A DNA stretch of 11,281 bases. Origin: an uncultured Selenomonas sp. GTDB taxonomy: Bacteria; Bacillota; Negativicutes; Selenomonadales; Selenomonadaceae. How positions within the stretch are numbered: position 1 is the stretch's first letter; each line of letters begins with the position of its first letter. Below are positions 1 to 6,361 of the stretch, in pieces. The translations under genes and the position numbers were made by a program. The stretch is from contig CALGGN010000382.1 of NCBI GenBank assembly GCA_937915915.1, forward strand, positions 1-11,281, given 5' to 3'. The notes under the pieces are model-generated. The model searched no databases and was not told the DNA's origin. It saw only the letters and a program-made list of their open reading frames with translations.

Positions 1-598
1 GGGAAATCATCTCCAGCATACCATTCCGCACATGAGGCAGAAATTCCTGCCTGTCCGGGATATAAGTTGCAACTTCCACTTCGCCGCAGGCCCCGATGCC
101 TTGAAAGGTCGCGGCGGATATGTGGAGCCTTTGGCACACGACCTCCACCTGTGCGAGAATTTCCTCGCCCTTGTTCATGCGATCGAGAAGTTTGTCATCG
201 CCACTTTCCACGCCGAAGTAGAAGTAGCTATAGCCCGCTTCCTTGAGCTGCCGCACCTCACCCACGGTCTTGTTTTTCAGGTTGTCCACCCGTGCATAGC
301 CGCCGATGGATTTCACTTGGGGCAGATAATGATAAATCATATCGGCGATTTTCAGCAAGTCCTCCGTCTTGCGGATGAAGGGATCGGCTCCCTGCAAATA
401 GATCCGGTCAAAACTCCAACCAGAATGAGCCAGTTCCTTGATATCCGCCTCGATTTCCTCCATGGGTGACAGGGAAAAGGGGCTGTCCTTGTAAAATGTG
501 CAGAATTTGCAGCTCCCGTGGCTGCACCCCGATGTAATCTGCAAAAATTCGTCATTGGCCTCATAAGGTGGACGATTGATACCGCTGGAAAAGTGCAT
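1..598 (-). CDS. Radical SAM protein (C-terminus outside the window)
   Basis: The frame reads from an ATG at 598 to the window edge without a stop, giving about 199 visible residues. A cluster C25-x4-C30-x2-C33 in the context GCSHGSCKFCTFYK is the [4Fe-4S]/SAM site of radical SAM proteins; this CX4CX2C spacing occurs in a subset of uncharacterised B12-independent members. Further on, IYLQGADPF and YFYFGVESGDDKLLDRMNKG are the usual SAM-binding and barrel motifs. The start is supported by AGAAGG seven bases upstream, and that ribosome binding site overlaps the end of the VOC gene, only 14 bases away, so it is probably the last visible cistron of the RiPP operon. Its substrate cannot be told; it may be a second maturase or an unrelated housekeeping enzyme read from the same transcript. 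Confidence 0.85.
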   Translation of the reverse strand, partial: MHFSSGINRPPYEANDEFLQITSGCSHGSCKFCTFYKDSPFSLSPMEEIEADIKELAHSGWSFDRIYLQGADPFIRKTEDLLKIADMIYHYLPQVKSIGGYARVDNLKNKTVGEVRQLKEAGYSYFYFGVESGDDKLLDRMNKGEEILAQVEVVCQRLHISAATFQGIGACGEVEVATYIPDRQEFLPHVRNGMLEMIS

Positions 599-612
599 AT
601 AGATACCTTCTT

Positions 613-1008
613 TTACTTTTCGTCAAAAAACTCAATAATTTCCCCAGCTTTGCCCTCCACAAAGGCAATACGAAGGGGGTAGGGTGTTTCGCAGGGCACG
701 ACGATGTCCTGCGGAGCCATGATGACTTTCAGCCCTTCTTTGGCGCAAGCCGCCATGCAATCGTCCACCTTATCGGTAGCCAGGGCGATATGGTCAACCT
801 GTCCGGGCTTGCGTCCCGGCTCGGCGTTGGCAAACAGCTCTATCACGCCGTTCCCCGTGTCCAGCATCGCTCCGGCTTCCATGCCATCGCCCCAGCTGCG
901 AAGTATATTCATGCCAAGCACATCACAATAAAACGCGATCACAGCGTCCATTTCCGCTTTGCCACAACAGCGCAAAGCCGCATGGTGCAATCCTTTCACC
1001 AAACTCAT
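613..1008 (-). CDS. VOC (glyoxalase/bleomycin-resistance fold) protein
   Basis: This is a 131-residue single-domain vicinal-oxygen-chelate protein with two beta-alpha-beta-beta-beta halves. The expected metal ligands are visible: H9 (GLHHAAL), E57 (GVIELF), H73 (VDHIALATD) and E126 (GEIIEFFD), so it probably binds a divalent metal. An in-frame ATG five codons upstream is rejected because the GGAGG ribosome binding site lies inside that extension, eight bases before the chosen ATG. It follows the nitroreductase gene by 40 bases and precedes a radical SAM gene by 14, in the same direction. The family covers lyases, dioxygenases and thiol-drug resistance proteins. Here it could modify, isomerise or sequester the peptide product or detoxify a by-product, but the exact reaction is not shown by the sequence. 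Confidence 0.85.
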   Translation of the reverse strand: MSLVKGLHHAALRCCGKAEMDAVIAFYCDVLGMNILRSWGDGMEAGAMLDTGNGVIELFANAEPGRKPGQVDHIALATDKVDDCMAACAKEGLKVIMAPQDIVVPCETPYPLRIAFVEGKAGEIIEFFDEK

Positions 1009-1048
1009 AGACAGAACCTCCAAAAAATTTTACGAGAAATTTACTCAA

Positions 1049-1618
1049 TCACAATATTCCGGCACTCTTTGCGGGGCTTCCCCTTCGGATAATCCCCGCA
1101 TGGTAGCCCAAGGTCACAAAAGCCTTGGCCTCCATCGTATCCGGCACGCCCCATTCCTCCATGAACGCCTTGCCTTCCGGCAGTGCAAAGGTGTCCTCGG
1201 CGCGGGAAACAATGCAGGAATCAACACCCAAGGCATGAGCGGCCAGAATCATATTCTCCGCAATGCAGAAGGCATCCGCCACATTGAATAGAAAATCCTT
1301 TTGCCCAAAAATCACGCAGATCGTAGGCGCATCGTAAAAGCCGTTCTTGATATTCGGATCATCAATGACCGAGGGCTGCTCATCGGACACATGACCGCCC
1401 AGGAGCTTACTGCGGTCAAAGGTTGAAAAGTTCAGCTTGCCGAGCTTCTTCGCCAACTCTGCATTATGCAGAGTAACAATCATGCTGCGCTGACCACCTC
1501 CGGCATTGGGAGCATACAGCCCTGCCTCTACAATCTTGTCCACCAGTTCCCTTGGAACTTGTTTTTCCTGATATTTCCGAATAGAGCGGCGTTCCTTCAT
1601 CAAGGCCAGTATTTCCAT
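1049..1618 (-). CDS. Nitroreductase-family flavoprotein
   Basis: The 189-residue protein opens with MEILALMKERRSIRKY, whose R10-R11-S12-x-R14 is the FMN-phosphate binding signature of the nitroreductase fold, followed by a GLYAPNAGGGQR loop near residues 32-43 and a C-terminal segment with the TLGYHAG...R pattern typical of the family. An in-frame start 13 codons upstream lies inside the preceding gene; the ATG at 1618 has AAGGAG nine bases before it and begins 4 bases after the radical SAM stop, implying translational coupling. Nitroreductase-fold enzymes use FMN and NAD(P)H for two-electron chemistry, and in RiPP pathways related folds oxidise thiazolines/oxazolines or dehydrogenate peptides. 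I infer that it acts on the repeat peptide or keeps redox balance in its maturation. Confidence 0.88.
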   Translation of the reverse strand: MEILALMKERRSIRKYQEKQVPRELVDKIVEAGLYAPNAGGGQRSMIVTLHNAELAKKLGKLNFSTFDRSKLLGGHVSDEQPSVIDDPNIKNGFYDAPTICVIFGQKDFLFNVADAFCIAENMILAAHALGVDSCIVSRAEDTFALPEGKAFMEEWGVPDTMEAKAFVTLGYHAGIIRRGSPAKSAGIL

Positions 1619-1622
1619 TTTC

Positions 1623-2657
1623 TCATATCTCCTTCCAGCACTGCGGATCAGCGGCATAGAAATCCCCGCCGGAATTGGCAGCGGCCACAGCGGGACAGCC
1701 GCGACACCAAGCCTTTAGCTCACACTTGCTGCACTTGGCAAATTTATCATATTCCCGATAAGCTTCCAATTCGTTTACCCACAAATCAGCCAGCCTGTCT
1801 GTAAAGGCATTGCCCACGCGGCTTTTTTGCACCCGGCGGCAGGCATAGACCTCGCCTGTGGGCAGTATCGTCAAATGCCCGTTTCCGCAGTTACAGCCGC
1901 TGTAAATCATCTCAGGCTCTGCATCCTCCGGGATGGCAAAATTTCCTTCCTCGTAATCATAGAGCGTCCAGAGGTGGTCTTTGCGATTGAAATAGGTTTC
2001 GCAGCCGGATTCCTCATAGGCACGGAACTTCCTGTCACACTCGACCAAAAGCTGCCGATAGCGCCGGGGTGTGATTCCTGTATCTTTATCTTCGTTAGTA
2101 GGGCAGTATCGGGCAAAGGCATAGACCTTCGCTCCCGCCGCCACCGCCGCATCAATTATCTGCGGCACTTCATCTATATTTTTGCCGGAAACGGTAGTCA
2201 TCAGAATGGAGCGGATACCCGCAGCATTCAGGGTGGCAACCTTTTCCAGGGTGGTTTTGTAAGACCCCGGCTTTCTGAACCAATCGTGGGTTTCTTCCAG
2301 CCCGTCAAGGGACATCTGATAGCGCACGCAGCCACATTTCTTCAAGCGTCTGCATACATCCTCCGTCAAATGGAATGGATTCCCCATGATGGTAAAGGGT
2401 ATCTGCTTTTCCTTGAAGTGTTCCAGTAGCCACCAGAAATCCGGGTGCAGGATGGGATCTCCCCCGGTCAGGTAGAAGTAAGGCCGACGGCCAAAGGTCT
2501 CGCAAAAATCTTCGCAGTTTTTCAGCACCGTCTCCATCTCTCCCCGCGTCATGCTGTCGATACATTTTTGCTGGCTTTCCGCAAAAATATAGCAGTGCTT
2601 GCAACGCTGGTCGCAGTCATCGGTGATATGCCACTGGAATGAAAAATACGGTTTCAC
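1623..2657 (-). CDS. Radical SAM/SPASM peptide maturase, ACGX-type
   Basis: The protein has 344 residues. The radical SAM domain carries C15-x3-C19-x2-C22 (DDCDQRCKHCYIF) for the SAM-bound 4Fe-4S cluster and a TGGDP motif (64-68) replacing the usual GGE. The C-terminal SPASM domain carries C309, C312, C318, C321 and C340 (KCSKCELKAWCRGCPA), with additional Cys near 253-273, for auxiliary clusters. The start is a GTG with AAGGAGG nine bases upstream. The gene begins 39 bases after the stop of a peptide with four ACGS repeats. This is the arrangement I remember as the 'ACGX system' radical SAM/SPASM family. Such enzymes install radical-derived crosslinks, often thioethers from Cys, on precursor peptides. 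The identity of the modification here is inference; the pairing with the repeat peptide is seen directly. Confidence 0.93.
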   Translation of the reverse strand: MKPYFSFQWHITDDCDQRCKHCYIFAESQQKCIDSMTRGEMETVLKNCEDFCETFGRRPYFYLTGGDPILHPDFWWLLEHFKEKQIPFTIMGNPFHLTEDVCRRLKKCGCVRYQMSLDGLEETHDWFRKPGSYKTTLEKVATLNAAGIRSILMTTVSGKNIDEVPQIIDAAVAAGAKVYAFARYCPTNEDKDTGITPRRYRQLLVECDRKFRAYEESGCETYFNRKDHLWTLYDYEEGNFAIPEDAEPEMIYSGCNCGNGHLTILPTGEVYACRRVQKSRVGNAFTDRLADLWVNELEAYREYDKFAKCSKCELKAWCRGCPAVAAANSGGDFYAADPQCWKEI

Positions 2658-2696
2658 TCTGGCCGCCCTCCTTACCTGTCTTCACCTGCCGTACAA

Positions 2697-2879
2697 TTAC
2701 TTGTCGCCGGAGCCGCAAGCCGTGGGCAACATCTTGTCCCCAGAGCCGCAGGCGGTAGCAAGCACCTTGTCACCCGACCCGCAGGCCGTCCCCAGAGCCT
2801 TGTCCCCGGAGCCGCAAGAGGGGCTTGCCAAAACCGCTGCTGTCTTGTTGTTCCAAGCTGCCAAATTCTTCAGTGCCAT
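2697..2879 (-). CDS. ACGX-repeat RiPP precursor peptide
   Basis: This 60-residue peptide has a short leader (MALKNLAAWNNKTAAVLASP) followed by a Cys-rich core of four CGSGDK units with Cys at 22, 33, 44 and 55. The period is exactly 11 residues (33 bases), with linkers ALGTA, VLATA and MLPTA; the peptide ends with the last CGSGDK. Each Cys is preceded by Ala (Ser in the first unit), giving the [A/S]CGS pattern. Two candidate starts lie 9 bases apart: the ATG at 2888 abuts the AGAGG ribosome binding site with no spacer, whereas the ATG at 2879 has a 9-base spacer, so I choose 2879. It is the first gene of the operon, 39 bases ahead of the SPASM enzyme. Its mature function is unknown. Confidence 0.9.
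   Translation of the reverse strand: MALKNLAAWNNKTAAVLASPSCGSGDKALGTACGSGDKVLATACGSGDKMLPTACGSGDK
2700..2819 (-). repeat. 33-base tandem coding repeat (4 CGSGDK units)
   Basis: The units start at plus-strand positions 2700, 2733, 2766 and 2799, each with an 18-base CGSGDK-coding core and a 15-base linker. Codons differ between copies (GGC/GGG, TCC/TCT, GCT/GCC), so the amino acids are conserved more strictly than the DNA. This suggests selection on the peptide rather than very recent duplication. Confidence 0.9.
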
Positions 2880-2927
2880 GTCAATCATCCTCTCTTCATT
2901 ATCGGCACATTTCCTAACGACAAGCCT

Positions 2928-2956
2928 ATAGTAGCAGGAAAACACCTATTTGTGAA
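2928..2956 (-). promoter_or_regulatory. Probable sigma-70 promoter of the RiPP operon
   Basis: On the minus strand TTCACA (2951-2956) and TACTAT (2928-2933) are separated by 17 bases, placing transcription start near 2921 and a leader of about 40 bases before the precursor ATG. The hexamers match consensus at five and four of six positions. A weak, activator-dependent promoter would fit the adjacent LysR site. Confidence 0.55.
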
Positions 2957-2972
2957 ATGCCAATATCGCATT

Positions 2973-2995
2973 ATTGATACGCTGACCGTATCAAT
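2973..2995. promoter_or_regulatory. LysR-type operator dyad between divergent genes
   Basis: ATTGATACG and CGTATCAAT form a perfect 9-bp inverted repeat around CTGAC. Within it T2978-N11-A2990 in ATAC-N7-GTAT matches the classical LysR-family box. The centre (2984) lies about 63 bp upstream of the inferred operon start and about 60 bp upstream of the inferred lysR start, the usual place of the recognition site of a LysR activator. The same site could also autoregulate the lysR gene. Confidence 0.7.
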
Positions 2996-3029
2996 TTTCC
3001 CCGAGCTTGTTCCTTCTTTCGGCGCAACG

Positions 3030-3038
3030 TGATATGAT
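3030..3038 (+). promoter_or_regulatory. Extended -10 promoter of the LysR gene
   Basis: TGATATGAT is an extended -10 element (TGn plus TATGAT). No good -35 is present at the ordinary spacing; TTGTTC at 3007-3012 would need a 20-base spacer. It sits about 43 bases before the lysR start codon. Confidence 0.5.
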
Positions 3039-3080
3039 GAAGAAAGAATTCCAATTTTTGAAACTTCACGAGGTGAGCTT

Positions 3081-3983
3081 ATGAACACGCAGCAACTGGA
3101 GTGTTTTGTCACTCTTGCCAAAACGCTGAACTACGCCAAGGCCGCCGAGCAGCTCTCCATGACGCAGCCAGCCGTTTCCCGGCAAATCAAGAGCCTGGAA
3201 AATGAAATGAACACCCGGCTTTTTCAGCGCACTACCCGTTCGGTGACGCTAACGCAGGTCGGCTGGCAGTTTCTGCCGGATGCCAGTCAAATCCTCGCCA
3301 TCTACTATCGTTCACGGGAATGGATGGAGAGCTTTCACAAGAATGAGCGGAACGTACTGCGCATTGGCTACGCCGATTCCCATGCCAACCGGCTGATCAG
3401 CAAAATCCTTTCCCCCATTTTGGATTCGCAGAACAACATCGTGCCGGAACTTACCCTTGACCAGACCGATGCCAATTTGCGCCGCCTCTCACTCAGCCAA
3501 TTGGACTTGGTGATTGGCATGAGGGATGCCAAATTCGCCGATGAAGCCATTGATTTCGTGAAACTTAGGGATGACGGTTTTATCTGCATCGTAAGCAAAG
3601 CCCATGAGCTTGCCCTGGAGTGCAAAAAGAGACGCAAAAAATGCGTCTCCTCGTCCGATTTGTGGCTCCATCGCCAAATAATCGCCATTCCGCCCTATCT
3701 TTTGAAGCATACCTTTTCCCGTGGGCATCGGATAATCCCCGTCAACGACGAATTGGATAATGTTCTCTGCGCCACCATCAGCGAAGCATACAGCCTTGCA
3801 CTGGCAGGGGCAGGGTTTGCGCTTATTCCCGAACATTTGGCGCTCCCCCATAAAGAACTGGCATTCTTCCCGTGGGATGAATCACCCCACGCGCCCATGG
3901 GCATCTACTGCCGCAAGGAGGCAATCCACGACAAAGATTCCGTTGTATGCAAGTTCATCGGTGAAGCCAAACTGGCGATCTAA
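3081..3983 (+). CDS. LysR-type regulator, likely controlling the RiPP operon
   Basis: The 300-residue protein has full LysR-family length. Residues 1-60 form the winged HTH (MNTQQLECFVTLAKTLNYAK, then AAEQLSMTQPAVSRQIKSLE with the recognition helix), followed by the linker helix and a substrate-binding domain from about residue 90 (LRIGYADSHANRLIS) to the end. The ATG follows GAGGTG by five bases. It is transcribed away from the precursor gene and shares with it a 200-bp intergenic region containing a perfect LysR-type dyad, the classical layout for a regulator activating its divergent neighbour and repressing itself. The ligand is unknown. Control of the operon is inferred from position and operator only. 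Confidence 0.93.
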   Translation: MNTQQLECFVTLAKTLNYAKAAEQLSMTQPAVSRQIKSLENEMNTRLFQRTTRSVTLTQVGWQFLPDASQILAIYYRSREWMESFHKNERNVLRIGYADSHANRLISKILSPILDSQNNIVPELTLDQTDANLRRLSLSQLDLVIGMRDAKFADEAIDFVKLRDDGFICIVSKAHELALECKKRRKKCVSSSDLWLHRQIIAIPPYLLKHTFSRGHRIIPVNDELDNVLCATISEAYSLALAGAGFALIPEHLALPHKELAFFPWDESPHAPMGIYCRKEAIHDKDSVVCKFIGEAKLAI

Positions 3984-3984
3984 A

Positions 3985-4014
3985 AGGGGCACCGCCCTTT
4001 CGCACGGTGCCCCT
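3985..4014 (-). terminator. Hairpin terminator, best in the minus direction
   Basis: AGGGGCACCG and CGGTGCCCCT form a perfect 10-bp stem with a 10-base loop. On the minus strand it is followed by TTTT, so it best ends the transporter/LysR transcript arriving from the right. On the plus strand the trailing bases are CTTCCTGTC, a weak tail, though the strong stem may also slow lysR readthrough from the left. Confidence 0.7.
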
Positions 4015-4022
4015 CTTCCTGT

Positions 4023-4127
4023 CTATGCCAAATCCTGCCCGGCAGTTTCCAGTATACGCATCTGCTCCATGGTCTCAAAATAATCATTCATGCGCCCCTT
4101 GCCCAAAAGCTGGCGTGACCTCCCCTA
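4023..4127 (-). pseudogene. Coding-like 3' remnant before the terminator
   Basis: Directly after the TAA TAG that end the truncated LysR frame, the same frame reads through about 33 codons (including MNDYFETMEQMRILETAGQ) to a TAG eight bases before the terminator stem. The composition looks protein-like and it ends where a gene should, but no start with good spacing is present. I interpret it as the tail of a gene whose body was lost, possibly the original end of the LysR gene or of a third gene. I do not recognise the family. Confidence 0.3.
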
Positions 4128-4706
4128 TTACAATAGATTTATAGATAAGGTACTGGTCAGCTGCCAATCCTTGTCTACCTCATTACTTAAAGGCTCGAAG
4201 GAGAGCTTGAACGCCGCGCAGCCGGGATAAAGGGACAGCATGCGGTCATCGAACAGCCCCGCCACCACGTCGATATCCATGCCCAGATGGCGGAGGATAT
4301 CCTGAGCGTTTTCCGGCGTATTCTCGAAGGGAACCAACTGGAACTTGATGCTGGGACAGGCTGCATGAATCTTCGGCCACAGCTCCAAGAGGAAATTCGG
4401 CGGTGTCATAGGCGAGGCGCCAAGGCGCACAATATGCTCTTCCTCCTGCATGGCCTCCTGCGCCCGCCGGACAGAAGCCTTGCTGTACTGGATGATGTAT
4501 TTGGCATCCCGATACAAGGACTCACCTGCCTTAGTGGGCTTCAGCCCTTGATGGGAACGATCAAACAGGCGAATCGCCAATTCATTCTCCAAGGCATTGA
4601 TCTGCTTGATGAGCGCAGGAGCGGAGAGAAAAAGCTCCTCTGCAGCCCGGTTGAAGCTCCCCGTTTCTGCCGCACGGAGAAAGATGGAAAGTCGTGGATT
4701 ATACAC
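4128..4706 (-). pseudogene. C-terminally truncated LysR-type regulator
   Basis: The frame begins at a GTG (4706) with AAGGGGG nine bases upstream, overlapping the end of the transporter gene 17 bases away. Residues 1-60 are a good LysR HTH (FLRAAETGSFNRAAEELFLS then APALIKQINALENELAIRLF), followed by the linker helix and the first lobe of the effector domain (HIVRLGASPMTPPNFLLELW). It stops at about 192 residues, where the family has about 290-300. The second half of the ligand-binding domain is missing and the last dozen residues look diverged. The remaining HTH and dimerisation helix could still bind DNA, but ligand response is probably lost. Position suggests it once regulated the upstream transporter. 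Confidence 0.8.
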
Positions 4707-4723
4707 AATACCATGCCCCCTTT

Positions 4724-5647
4724 TTACCCAATCCCTGCCAAGAATGCCACCAGTGGCATGGTGATAACGGAAACCGCCGTGGTCAGCGAGATGCCCTCCG
4801 TCGCCAGCAGGAAAGAGTCCTTGTTGTAGATGGCAGCGAGCATGGCCAGCATATTGCCCGATGGTGTAGCCAAAGCACACAAGGCTACCGCGAGCAATAC
4901 CTGATGATGCACGAACTGTCCCAAGGCAAGAAGCACCAACGTGGGGAATACCAGCATTTTCAGCAGCACAAAGGCAATCAGCCGACCGTTTGTAATGAGA
5001 GACTTCCATGGTATATCTGGCAAAGATGCGCCGATAAGCATCATGGCCAGGGGTGCGGTAAGACCTCCCACCATCTGTATGGTAGCATTCAGCACATAGG
5101 GCAGACGTATGCCGGAAAAATATATGATGATGGAAAGAACGCAAGCCCCCATCCCCACATTCATGAGATCGCGCAAACGGAACCTCTTCTTTTCCTCTCC
5201 TTCCGGCTGCATGGTCTGTATCGCATAGGAATAGAACAGGACATTGAAGGGTATCAGGAACACGGTCATATAAATCAGCGCATCGGCGCCGTAAATGCCG
5301 TGGATCATCGGCATTCCCATAAACCCAATATTCGTGAAAACCACCATTGTATTGACGATGCCATGATATTTTCGCTCATAACCCAAAATACGCGGAGCAA
5401 TCTGCCCCAAAGCTACCGCAGCCAGCAAGACTGCGATAGCCACGCAAAAAGCAAAGATAAGTTCCTCTCCTTCCATGCGCACTCCATCCCCGGAAACACC
5501 GGAGAGGATAATCGCCGGATAGGCGATGTTTATCACAAGGGAAGAAATCTGCTTCTGATTGTGCTCATCCAGCATCCCCTTGCGTCTGGCATAAATTCCC
5601 AAGAGCATCAGGCAGAGGAAGATAAGCATTTGCCGGAATACCATCAT
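4724..5647 (-). CDS. AEC (auxin efflux carrier) family transporter
   Basis: The 307-residue membrane protein has about ten hydrophobic segments in two halves. The N-terminal half contains FLCLMLLGIYARRKGMLDE and NIAYPAIILSGVSG and the second half contains GGLTAPLAMMLIGASLPDIP and ALATPSGNMLAMLAAIYN, patterns of the AEC family, whose bacterial members export or exchange organic acids such as malate or malonate. Length is normal for the family, and the gene appears intact. Two adjacent ATGs (5647 and 5644) are possible; the nearest GGGG lies 13 bases upstream, so initiation may depend on coupling with the preceding frame, whose stop lies four bases before the start. Substrate cannot be assigned. 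Confidence 0.9.
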   Translation of the reverse strand: MMVFRQMLIFLCLMLLGIYARRKGMLDEHNQKQISSLVINIAYPAIILSGVSGDGVRMEGEELIFAFCVAIAVLLAAVALGQIAPRILGYERKYHGIVNTMVVFTNIGFMGMPMIHGIYGADALIYMTVFLIPFNVLFYSYAIQTMQPEGEEKKRFRLRDLMNVGMGACVLSIIIYFSGIRLPYVLNATIQMVGGLTAPLAMMLIGASLPDIPWKSLITNGRLIAFVLLKMLVFPTLVLLALGQFVHHQVLLAVALCALATPSGNMLAMLAAIYNKDSFLLATEGISLTTAVSVITMPLVAFLAGIG

Positions 5648-5651
5648 GATT

Positions 5652-6227
5652 TCATACAGTCCCCTTTACACGAAGCAAGTTTTTTTCCCCTGCCGGGAAC
5701 TGGGCATTAGGTATGGGATTGCCCTTTTCATCATAGTGACCGATACGGGAAAGCACATAAAGTGTCTTATCCCCATACATGGGATTGCTTGCCCACGGTG
5801 TATCCGGCGCTACCGCTTCGGTGGAAAGATTCGCCTCGCCGATTCTCGGCTGATCCACCAGATAAACCGCATACCCTGCCCGTAGGAACATGGTGTTGAA
5901 GCCCTCTCTCCCATCAGGAGTAGATTCCCATGTGCGTTTCGACTGAGCACCGCCATGCTGAAAAATCAGCGGCAGTTTTTTGGCATTGACGGGCTTTTGA
6001 TATTCTACATAGGCAAAATCGCCATAGGCTCTCTGACCATTCTCAGACAGAAAATCTTCTTGGCGGAAGACGCCTTCGTGCTGTTTATAGTTACCACCTA
6101 TCGTGAAAGAATCCTGTTCCTCAATGGCTAGGGGAACAGCACCGACAGACCCCGCACTCAGGGACAAGACAATTCCTGCCAGCAGGATACCCTTCCATGC
6201 TGTCCTGTACGTTCTGCAAAAATCCAT
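5652..6227 (-). pseudogene. Exported alpha/beta hydrolase, C-terminal half missing
   Basis: The frame begins at an ATG (6227) with GAGGAGG seven bases upstream; longer starts lack a ribosome site. Residues 1-30 form a signal peptide (basic start, GILLAGIVLSLSAG core, likely cut after VGA), without a lipobox. The body shows the first strands of an alpha/beta hydrolase, including LIFQHGGAQSKRTWESTPDG (oxyanion-loop HGG) and GYAVYLVDQPRIGEA. The frame ends at about 191 residues, before any G-x-S-x-G nucleophile, and the catalytic Ser, Asp and His are absent; the last residues (NLLRVKGTV) look like out-of-family sequence. The break lies right at the transporter start, so a deletion probably joined the two genes. 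It is unlikely to be an active enzyme. Confidence 0.75.
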
Positions 6228-6290
6228 CCTTTTTCCTCCTCGTTTGCAAATCTCCATGCCAAAGTCATCTTGATTTTTGGCAATATAAAA

Positions 6291-6315
6291 GCCCAAGCCA
6301 TTGGTTGGCTTGGGC
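6291..6315 (-). terminator. Intrinsic terminator of the Rpn-family gene
   Basis: GCCCAAGCCA and TGGCTTGGGC form a perfect 10-bp stem with a 5-base loop, followed on the minus strand by TTTTATATT. It lies about 45 bases after the stop of the Rpn pseudogene and upstream of the hydrolase start. Confidence 0.8.
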
Positions 6316-6361
6316 GAATTGCTGCGTTTACGTTAATTCTGCTTGTTTCGTCACTCTATCG

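Noticed and set aside
2700..2819. 33-base periodic repeat as a CRISPR array
   Set aside because: The spacing is exactly in phase with a reading frame, the linkers are only 15 bases and similar to one another, and no cas gene is present.
2599..2931. Plus-strand open frame with a repeated LSPEPQAV-like motif
   Set aside because: It is the antisense shadow of the CGSGDK repeats; the minus strand has the ribosome site, operon position and family match.
4694..5710. Long plus-strand open frame opposite the AEC transporter
   Set aside because: It is rich in His, Gln and Arg with no domain; the minus strand encodes a clear membrane transporter.
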